Assembly: GCA_947165685.1 (NCBI GenBank)
Contig: CAMVBK010000047.1
Span: forward strand, 1 to 26,888
DNA length: 26,888 nt
Origin: F23-D06 sp947165685
GTDB taxonomy: Bacteria > Bacteroidota > Bacteroidia > Bacteroidales > WCHB1-69
Direction of reading: 5' to 3'
Shown: positions 14,392 through 20,879 of the stretch, in pieces
Layout: every line of letters begins with the position of its first letter
Position numbering within the stretch: the stretch's first letter is position 1
Translations under genes and position numbers: made by a program
Notes under the pieces: model-generated
Database searches by the model: none
What the model saw: only the letters and a program-made list of their open reading frames with translations
What the model was told of the DNA's origin: nothing

Positions 14392-15564
14392 ATGAAACCT
14401 TTAAAATTTATCTGTATGTCTCTTGTGACTTGTATGGCGGCATTCTCTTTGTGTATGGAAGCGAATGCCCAGAAATCGAAGGGTCAAAACAACATGGCGT
14501 TGGAAAATATCGCCACGCGCGTTTCCGTGCGCAGCTACCTCGACAAACCTGTTGAGGCGGCCCAGGTCGAGCAGTTGCTCCGTGCAGGCATGGCGGCTCC
14601 TTCCGCTGTGAACCGTCAGCCATGGCACTTTGTGGTGGTCACTGACAAGGCACAGCTTAAAGCGCTGTCAAAAGCCAATCCCTACGCCGGCATGGTCGCC
14701 AAAGCGCCCCTTGCCATCGTGGTGTGCGGCGACATGAAGAAGGCCCTTGACGGCAAATCGCGAGAATTTTGGGTGCAGGACTGCTCTGCCGCCACCGAGA
14801 ACATCCTCTTGGCCGCCAATGCCATGGGACTTGGTGCCGTTTGGACCGGTGCATATCCTTCCGAGGAGCGTGTCAAGGACATCTCCGCCATTCTCAACCT
14901 GCCCGAGCATATTGTACCGCTCAATATCATCGTCATTGGCTATCCCGACGGCGAGAACAAGCCCAAGGACAAGTGGAAACCTGAGAATATCTCCTACAAC
15001 ACTTTCGGCGGAGAGCAGCCTAAAGCGGAGAATCGTCCCGTTGAGGAGAACGTCTTCACCGAATTTGATGTCAACAAGGAGTTTGCCAGCAATCCGTTCA
15101 CTTGGTTCAAGGGCGCAGGGCTGCTGTTGGCCTCTGGCGACAAAGAGAACCACAACGCGATGACCATCGGTTGGGGTGCGTTGGGCAACGTGTGGAGCTA
15201 CAATGTGAACACCATCACCGTGTATGTGGCACCCGCCCGTTACACTTACGAGTTCATGGAGAAGTATCCGTATTTCACCGTGATGGTTTTCGATGAGGAT
15301 CGCAAGGATGTGTTGGAGTACATGGGCACGCACAGCGGTCGCGATGTCAACAAAGAGAAAGAGTTAGGGCTGCATGTGGCTTATACGGAGAAGGGAACTC
15401 CTTACTATTTGGAAGCCCGCGAGGTGTATGAATGCGAAGTCATCTACCGCGACCCGTTCCGCGAAGAGGGTTTCGGGGACATACCCAAGAAGCGCTATGA
15501 GAACTTTCCCGCGGGCATCCACCACCAGTATATTGGCCGGATTGTGAGCGCGAGAAGGCGGTAG
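14392..15564 (+). CDS. Exported nitroreductase / flavin-reductase-like fusion protein
   Basis: A 390-residue two-domain flavoprotein. Residues 1-26 look like a signal peptide (hydrophobic 8-20, ending MEANA). Residues about 35-200 are a nitroreductase domain: RVSVRSYLDKPV, AAPSAVNRQPWHFVVV and AANAMGLGAVWTG are typical FMN-binding segments. Residues about 220-390 resemble the flavin-reductase/FMN-binding split-barrel family, with NAMTIGWGALGNVW and YEFMEKYPYFTVMVF. Both domains bind FMN in their families, so the protein probably carries two flavins. An export signal on such a fusion is unusual because NAD(P)H is absent from the periplasm. The frame is open from a TTG at 14335, but the ATG at 14392 fits the signal peptide and the promoter. 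The substrate is unknown. Confidence 0.82.
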   Translation: MKPLKFICMSLVTCMAAFSLCMEANAQKSKGQNNMALENIATRVSVRSYLDKPVEAAQVEQLLRAGMAAPSAVNRQPWHFVVVTDKAQLKALSKANPYAGMVAKAPLAIVVCGDMKKALDGKSREFWVQDCSAATENILLAANAMGLGAVWTGAYPSEERVKDISAILNLPEHIVPLNIIVIGYPDGENKPKDKWKPENISYNTFGGEQPKAENRPVEENVFTEFDVNKEFASNPFTWFKGAGLLLASGDKENHNAMTIGWGALGNVWSYNVNTITVYVAPARYTYEFMEKYPYFTVMVFDEDRKDVLEYMGTHSGRDVNKEKELGLHVAYTEKGTPYYLEAREVYECEVIYRDPFREEGFGDIPKKRYENFPAGIHHQYIGRIVSARRR

Positions 15565-15626
15565 TTGATGTTTCCTTGCAAAACTCCTTTTTCGCAAAGT
15601 TTTTCGTGTAGATTAGTAGTAATCAT

Positions 15627-15672
15627 CCTCGGCGAGAATGTTTTTTATAAAAAACATTCTCGCCGAGGTTTT
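15627..15672 (+). terminator. Perfect 42-bp palindrome, probable terminator of the nitroreductase gene
   Basis: Bases 15627-15668 are exactly self-complementary: CCTCGGCGAGAATG, then TTTTTTATAAAAAA at the centre, then the complement of the first arm. Four T follow (15669-15672). It starts 62 bases after the upstream stop and ends 21 bases before the next promoter box, a position that fits a terminator. A degraded mobile-element end is an alternative. On the minus strand no T run follows. Confidence 0.65.
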
Positions 15673-15689
15673 GTATATCAAAAAAAACA

Positions 15690-15697
15690 TATCTTTG
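15690..15697 (+). promoter_or_regulatory. -7 box for the AAA ATPase gene
   Basis: TATCTTTG followed by C, 35 bases before the ATG at 15733. Confidence 0.7.
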
Positions 15698-15732
15698 CCG
15701 TCGTAATATTTTTAACATTATCAAAAAGGACT

Positions 15733-16938
15733 ATGGAAAAGTTGTTTGAGCGGCATGATGAATATATTGCACATACCCCTACGGCATACGTGAGAAGCAT
15801 TATGGACCGTATTGATTGGTCTATACGACTCATAGCCATCAAAGGGCCCAAAGGAGTTGGAAAATCCACTCTGATGTTGCAATACATTAAGACGCACTAC
15901 ACGTTCGATGACCGGCATGTATTGTATTGTTCGGCTGACACGAGTTATTTTACCACCCATACATTAGTGGATACTGCTGATACATTCTGCAAAATGGGTG
16001 GACGTCATCTCTTTATCGACGAAGTGCATAAATATGAGAATTGGAGTCGTGAAATCAAGGAGATTTATGATTTGCACAAGGATTTGCACATTGTTGTGAG
16101 TGGTTCCTCTCTCTTGCAAATCAATGATGGACAAGCGGATCTGTCGCGTCGTATGACAGAATACCTGATGCCGGGGCTATCCTTTCGGGAATACCTTTGG
16201 TTTTCGTCAGAAATTCAAATCAAAGCCATCTCACTTGAACATTTGCTTGAAAAGCCGAACACATTTTGTAATGAAGTGAAAGCAAAATGTCATCCCCTTG
16301 AGTTTTTCCAAAAATATTTGGAAGAGGGATACTATCCTTATTTCTTTGAGAATGAGAACATTTACCAAAATAGTGTGGAGGCAGTGGTAAACTACACGAT
16401 TGATGTAGAATTGCCTCACTGTCGCAAACTTGAAGTGGGCAACACTCGTAAAATAAAGGCCTTGCTTCAAACTATATCATCAATGGTTCCTTACGAAGTG
16501 GATATCAGTAAGTTATCAAAGAATGTCGGTATCCAACGTCTTACGGTGTTGAAATATCTGAATCATTTGGAAGAGGCAGCGCTTATCCGCCGGTTGTTCA
16601 CCAACATCCAAAGTGTCAGCGACCTTCAAAAGCCCGACAAAATCCTCCTTGACAATCCAAACTTACTTTACACGCTTTCTAATGAAAAGCCTTCTATCGG
16701 TACTGTTCGGGAGACTTTCTTTTGCAATCAGTTAGCCTCTTCCGGGCATCGTGTTGAATACGGTGGACTGAAGGGTGGTGATTTTCGGATTAATGGAAAT
16801 CTTATCATCGAGGTTGGTGGGAGGGACAAGGGTTTCGCTCAACTTCATGATGAGGAAAATGCTTATGTGGCCGCAGATGGCATTGACACGGCCACCTTTA
16901 GGAAAATCCCGTTATGGGCTTTCGGCTGCCTATATTAG
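15733..16938 (+). CDS. AAA-family ATPase with DUF4143-type C-terminus
   Basis: A 401-residue ATPase of the AAA_14/DUF4143 family, common and often accessory in Bacteroidota, of unknown biological role. Walker A is GPKGVGKS (38-45), Walker B HLFIDEVHK (92-100), and VVSGSS (121-126) is the sensor segment. A winged-helix-like part follows (DISKLSKNVGIQRLTVLKYLNHLEE begins near residue 257). The C-terminus has a GGDFRINGNLIIEVGG segment, similar to the PD-(D/E)xK-like ends of such proteins but with Gly where the Lys would be. The frame is open upstream to 15565, but the ATG at 15733 has AAAGGA two bases before it and follows a promoter box. The gene is visibly more A+T-rich than its neighbours, which suggests transfer. 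Confidence 0.85.
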   Translation: MEKLFERHDEYIAHTPTAYVRSIMDRIDWSIRLIAIKGPKGVGKSTLMLQYIKTHYTFDDRHVLYCSADTSYFTTHTLVDTADTFCKMGGRHLFIDEVHKYENWSREIKEIYDLHKDLHIVVSGSSLLQINDGQADLSRRMTEYLMPGLSFREYLWFSSEIQIKAISLEHLLEKPNTFCNEVKAKCHPLEFFQKYLEEGYYPYFFENENIYQNSVEAVVNYTIDVELPHCRKLEVGNTRKIKALLQTISSMVPYEVDISKLSKNVGIQRLTVLKYLNHLEEAALIRRLFTNIQSVSDLQKPDKILLDNPNLLYTLSNEKPSIGTVRETFFCNQLASSGHRVEYGGLKGGDFRINGNLIIEVGGRDKGFAQLHDEENAYVAADGIDTATFRKIPLWAFGCLY

Positions 16939-17043
16939 CAATGTATTGCATGCTGTCACAGCTGTTTTCAATAAAAAAACAAGAGCAGAGTCACGCGATA
17001 CGTGGAGATATAAAAAAGTAATTCGACAAAATTCAAGAAACCA

Positions 17044-18288
17044 ATGAACGATAACAGCAAAATTATGGACCTGGCTTACGAAGCCGGCAGTATCCTTCTC
17101 GAAAACGGGGCGGAGATCTCGCGGGTCGATGAGACCATGCGGCGCATCGTTGGCCACTATGGCGTGGAGGACGAGAGCTTCTTCGTGCTCAGCAACGGCC
17201 TCATGGCCACAGCAAAGGGATTCGCACGTACAAAGTTCATCCCTATCAAGGGGGCGAGCCTCGACAAGGTGGTGGCGGTGAACCAGCTTTCCCGAGAGGT
17301 CACTGAGGGCAAGTGCGACCTTGAGCAGTTGGAGCGGCGGCTCAAGGCGATTCGGGGGATGAGGGCCAAGCCCGTGTGGGAGCAGATTGCAGCCTCCGCC
17401 TTCGGTAGCATGGCCTTCTGCATTATCTTCGGGGGCGGTTTCATGGACAGCGTGGCCGCATTCGTGGCCGGACTGGTCCTTTGGGTCTATATGCTGTTTA
17501 TCGGATACCGGCATCTTTCGCGCATTACCGGCAACCTGACCGGGGCCTTGTTGGCCACTTTCCTCTGCGTGATGATGCAACGGTGGGGGTTAGGAAACCA
17601 TCTCAGCAACATGATTATCGGGGCTATCATCCCGTTGATTCCCGGGGTGGCCTTCACCAACGGCATCCGTGACATGGCGCATGAGGACTACATTGCCGGT
17701 GTCACGCGGCTGTTGGATGCTTTGCTCACCTTTTTCTGCATTTCCATGGGGGTGGCGCTGGCGTTCCTGTTGGACGCGTCCATCGACGGGGAGTTTCAGC
17801 ACTTGGAGAACCTGACAGCCGCGCCTGAAACAGCCGGGATGTTCGTGCAGCTTGTGGCGGCATACGTCGGCACAGTGGCCTTCGCCGTGCTCTTTGGCGT
17901 GCCCCGCAGGTACTACTTAGACAGCGGCTTGTGCGGTACGCTTGGCTGGCTGCTTTACCTCATACTCATGCATCACACGGGGATGTCAGCCACGATGGTG
18001 GTCTTTTTCGCTACGGCGTTGGTCACCTTCACGGCCCTGGCGCTGGCCATCACCCGCAAATGCCCCATCACGGTCTATCTCATCTGCGGCATTTTCCCGT
18101 TGGTGCCGGGTGCTGGCATCTTCTGGACCACCTACAACATCGTCGCCAATCATATAGGACAGGCCTTGCAGAGCGGTTTCGTCGCGTTGAAGGCTACCGT
18201 GGCCATTGCCTTCGGCATTATTCTGATGGCGGAGTTGAACGGCAAGAACCGCATCGGGAAGATGTTCATGAAAAAGAGCGGGAAATAA
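17044..18288 (+). CDS. ThrE-type threonine/serine exporter family protein
   Basis: A 414-residue inner-membrane protein with both halves of the ThrE family joined in one chain, as in Corynebacterium ThrE (in E. coli the halves are YjjP and YjjB). The first ~110 residues are soluble and begin with MDLAYEAGSILLENGAEISRVDETM. About ten hydrophobic segments follow. A PG motif occurs once per half: IPLIPGVAFTNGIRDM (196-211) and FPLVPGAGIFWTTYNIV (351-367). Family members export threonine and serine; substrate use here is inferred. No convincing -7 box is seen in the 105 bases before it, so weak read-through from the ATPase gene or an unrecognised promoter must drive it. It is convergent with trkH, 49 bases away, with no obvious terminator between. 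Confidence 0.88.
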   Translation: MNDNSKIMDLAYEAGSILLENGAEISRVDETMRRIVGHYGVEDESFFVLSNGLMATAKGFARTKFIPIKGASLDKVVAVNQLSREVTEGKCDLEQLERRLKAIRGMRAKPVWEQIAASAFGSMAFCIIFGGGFMDSVAAFVAGLVLWVYMLFIGYRHLSRITGNLTGALLATFLCVMMQRWGLGNHLSNMIIGAIIPLIPGVAFTNGIRDMAHEDYIAGVTRLLDALLTFFCISMGVALAFLLDASIDGEFQHLENLTAAPETAGMFVQLVAAYVGTVAFAVLFGVPRRYYLDSGLCGTLGWLLYLILMHHTGMSATMVVFFATALVTFTALALAITRKCPITVYLICGIFPLVPGAGIFWTTYNIVANHIGQALQSGFVALKATVAIAFGIILMAELNGKNRIGKMFMKKSGK

Positions 18289-18337
18289 AAGCACATAAAC
18301 AGATCGATTGTACATGCAACACAGCACGTATTCTGTA

Positions 18338-20140
18338 TTATCCTAACATAAGATACAAATCCGGATACTGGTGCGGCGACTCTTTCTTATGACGGGTGAG
18401 GGCAAAGGCCATGGTCAGCGTCCCGATACGGCCGCAGTACATGTTGACAATTAGGATCACTTTGGCCATCCAGTTCCAGTTGGCGCATTCACCCGTGGAG
18501 AGACCGCAAGTGGTGAAAGCGGAAGCAGTCTCGAACAGGGCGGGTAGCAACTTCACATCAGGTTGCACAACCGTGAGCATGAAACAAGACCCCGCAATGA
18601 AACTCAGCGACAAAAGGAGGATTGTGGTGGCTCTCTCCACCAACGAAGCTGAAATGGCCTTATGGTCGAATTCGATGTCTTTTTTGCCTTTCACTGTGGC
18701 TATCACCGATTTGATGACAATGAAAAGCGTGGTGGTCTTGATGCCGCCGCCTGTGGAGCTGGGGGAGCCGCCAATAAAAATCATTGCCAAAATCATAATC
18801 ACTGTTGAAAGACGCATAGCATTGACATCCAAAACGTTAAATCCTGATGTCCGACAAGTGGTGACTTGGAATATGGTGGTGAAAATCTTATTCCCTAACC
18901 CGTCAATACCTTTCAATGTGCCATTGTATTCCATCAGAAAATAGAGCACGCTGCCAATGCCGATGATAGCGAACGTGACATACAGTACAATCTTAGTCTG
19001 CGGCATCAGCGTCTTCCAATGGTATTTGTTGCGTTCACGGATGTAACGGTAGCTGAAGAAATCGCGGATAGTGACAAAACCGATGCCGCCGAGGAACACC
19101 AGCATCATGATGACCACCTGCGGAAAATAGCTCCCTGGCACGCCAAGATTCAGCAAACTGTCGTCAATAAGCACGAAACCACCGTTGTTGAACGCAGAGA
19201 CTGTATAGAATATGGAGAAAAAGAGGTTCTGTTTGTCGGAAAGGAAGAAACCGGTGGATTTCCAGTAGGTGAAGAGGAATGCCGCGCCTACCGCTTCGAT
19301 GATGACGGTGGTGAGCACAATGCTGCGAAGCAACCCCACCGAGTCGGAAAGACGGTCGGTGGACATCATGTCGCGAATCATGTACTGATATCGCAGACCC
19401 ACCATGGAACTGGACAAAAACGTGGAGAAGAACGTTGCAAATGAGAGGATGCTCATACCGCCCAACTGGATGAGCATCATGATCACTACTTGTCCTTTGA
19501 AGGTGAAGCAGGCCGAGGTGCTCACCACGGAAAGCCCCGTGATACAGCTGGCGCTGGTGGCGGTGAACAAAGCGTCAATGAAGGAGATGCCGTTGGTGGT
19601 CATGCGCGGCATCATCAGTAAAATGGTGCCCATGGTGATGAGGAAAAGGAACGACCCGACCATCAGCACCGGCGGACTTAATCGAAATTTCCCCAAGGAA
19701 CTGCTGGCCTTGGCGAATTCGATAACCACGATGATTAAAAAGTAGAACTGTATGAATATCAAATAGATATTCTCGAAATTCTGGGCATCGATGAAACTGA
19801 AATGGAAAAAGTTGATGGAAATAAACTGCGCGATGAGCAGTATGATGATGATAAACTCGCCCCATGATCGCTTCAAGAACTCAAGACGATGAAGCGAATA
19901 GAACATCAGAATGAAATATTTGACCACATAGAAGATGAGGCTGCCGTAAATAACCCAACGAATGAGGTTTTTGACCAACGGGGTGATATACAGGCCGTGG
20001 TAACAGAAAATGCACGCGATGGTCACGATGGAGACGACCAGACTGCAAATGCGCAAGACCCGCTGGATGCGGTCCTTGTGATTCACAATGTGGATCCGTC
20101 GCTTCCCATTGTACTCGTCGCGGTTGCCGAACAGAAACAT
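18338..20140 (-). CDS. trkH: TrkH/KtrB-family potassium channel subunit
   Basis: A 600-residue inner-membrane potassium uptake subunit. Four pore-loop filters are present: SASCITGLS (Gly202), AFNNGGF (Gly320-321), TCRTSGFN (Gly433) and FTTCGLSTG (Gly546). The intramembrane-loop motif GGSPSSTGGGIKTTT is at 457-471. The part before the first TrkH repeat is about 150 residues with roughly four extra hydrophobic segments, longer than in KtrB and similar to other Bacteroidota homologues. Its start overlaps the stop of trkA by one base (TAATG), so the pair is translationally coupled. It works with that RCK protein to import K+, probably with Na+ or H+ coupling. Confidence 0.93.
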   Translation of the reverse strand: MFLFGNRDEYNGKRRIHIVNHKDRIQRVLRICSLVVSIVTIACIFCYHGLYITPLVKNLIRWVIYGSLIFYVVKYFILMFYSLHRLEFLKRSWGEFIIIILLIAQFISINFFHFSFIDAQNFENIYLIFIQFYFLIIVVIEFAKASSSLGKFRLSPPVLMVGSFLFLITMGTILLMMPRMTTNGISFIDALFTATSASCITGLSVVSTSACFTFKGQVVIMMLIQLGGMSILSFATFFSTFLSSSMVGLRYQYMIRDMMSTDRLSDSVGLLRSIVLTTVIIEAVGAAFLFTYWKSTGFFLSDKQNLFFSIFYTVSAFNNGGFVLIDDSLLNLGVPGSYFPQVVIMMLVFLGGIGFVTIRDFFSYRYIRERNKYHWKTLMPQTKIVLYVTFAIIGIGSVLYFLMEYNGTLKGIDGLGNKIFTTIFQVTTCRTSGFNVLDVNAMRLSTVIMILAMIFIGGSPSSTGGGIKTTTLFIVIKSVIATVKGKKDIEFDHKAISASLVERATTILLLSLSFIAGSCFMLTVVQPDVKLLPALFETASAFTTCGLSTGECANWNWMAKVILIVNMYCGRIGTLTMAFALTRHKKESPHQYPDLYLMLG

Positions 20141-20835
20141 TACAAGTTGATCTTGATGAAGTTGTCGATGTCGCGGTCCTTGCCGAACAGCACGAAAACG
20201 TCATCCTTGCGGATGACCATCGAGTTGTCGGGCACGCCGATAATATGTTGTTTCATCGTAAGTTCCTTGTTTTCAATTTCTTCGAAGTTACGACGAATGG
20301 TCACCAAGCTGAGGTGGTGGTTGTCACGGAAGTTGACGTCGCCGAGCGTAAGGCCTTCCAACCGGTCGGGCGCGATGATGGAGGCGATACGGTATTCATC
20401 GGGCATTTGCAAGTAGGAAAGAATATTGGGATTGCTGAGACGCTCCGCAAGCAGTGTGGCCAACTCCTCCTCGGGCGACAGGAACTCCGTGATGCCCATC
20501 TTCTCCAGAATGGTCTGCTGATGGGCACCTTTGGTGCGACAGTAAATCTTCTCGATGCCGAGGTCGATCAGGTTGGAAATGCATAGCAGTCGCTCCACGA
20601 AGTCATCCCCGATGGCCACGATGACCGCATCGAACTCTTTGATATTCTCGTTCAGCAGCGCACGCTTGTCGGTGGCATCCGTGCACACGGCGTATGCTAC
20701 ATCATCGCTGATGTTCTGCACTTTTTTCATGTCCTTGTCAATCACCAGCACCTCGAATCCCTTTTCCGAAAGAGCCAGGCTAATGGCCTGTCCGAACTGT
20801 CCCGCGCCGATGACGGCGAATTTTTTCTGTGCCAT
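20140..20835 (-). CDS. trkA: TrkA/KtrA-type RCK regulatory subunit
   Basis: A 231-residue cytoplasmic regulator of the K+ channel subunit encoded just downstream. An N-terminal RCK Rossmann domain has GAGQFG (10-15) for nucleotide binding and acidic Asp33 at the end of the second strand. A C-terminal RCK-C (TrkA-C) domain covers about 145-231 (LTLGDVNFRDNHHLSLVTI onward). One RCK unit rather than the two of E. coli TrkA makes it KtrA-like. It is expected to assemble as an octameric ring that opens the channel on ATP binding. The ATG at 20835 begins the conserved motif directly. The promoter box is at 20860-20867. Confidence 0.94.
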   Translation of the reverse strand: MAQKKFAVIGAGQFGQAISLALSEKGFEVLVIDKDMKKVQNISDDVAYAVCTDATDKRALLNENIKEFDAVIVAIGDDFVERLLCISNLIDLGIEKIYCRTKGAHQQTILEKMGITEFLSPEEELATLLAERLSNPNILSYLQMPDEYRIASIIAPDRLEGLTLGDVNFRDNHHLSLVTIRRNFEEIENKELTMKQHIIGVPDNSMVIRKDDVFVLFGKDRDIDNFIKINL

Positions 20836-20859
20836 AATCTCTCTTCTTTAGTAAAGCGG

Positions 20860-20867
20860 CGAAAATA
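20860..20867 (-). promoter_or_regulatory. -7-like box for trkA-trkH
   Basis: Reads TATTTTCG followed by C on the minus strand, a TAnnTTCG variant, 24 bases before the ATG at 20835 and 13 bases beyond the mutS2 stop. Confidence 0.5.
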
Positions 20868-20879
20868 ATAAATTTTTCG

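Noticed and set aside
14392..14454. Lipoprotein signal on the nitroreductase fusion because of the Cys at residue 21.
   Set aside because: The residues before it (FSL) do not form a lipobox, since small residues are needed at -1. The AnA-type site near residue 26 fits better.
15627..16938. The palindrome plus ATPase gene as a complete mobile element.
   Set aside because: No transposase or integrase, no second inverted repeat after the gene, and no target-site duplication could be seen.
16939..17043. A promoter for the ThrE-type gene.
   Set aside because: No TAnnTTTG or TAnnTTCG match was found in this 105-base gap. The nearest A+T-rich stretch (TATAAAAAAGTAATTCG) misses the consensus by one base.
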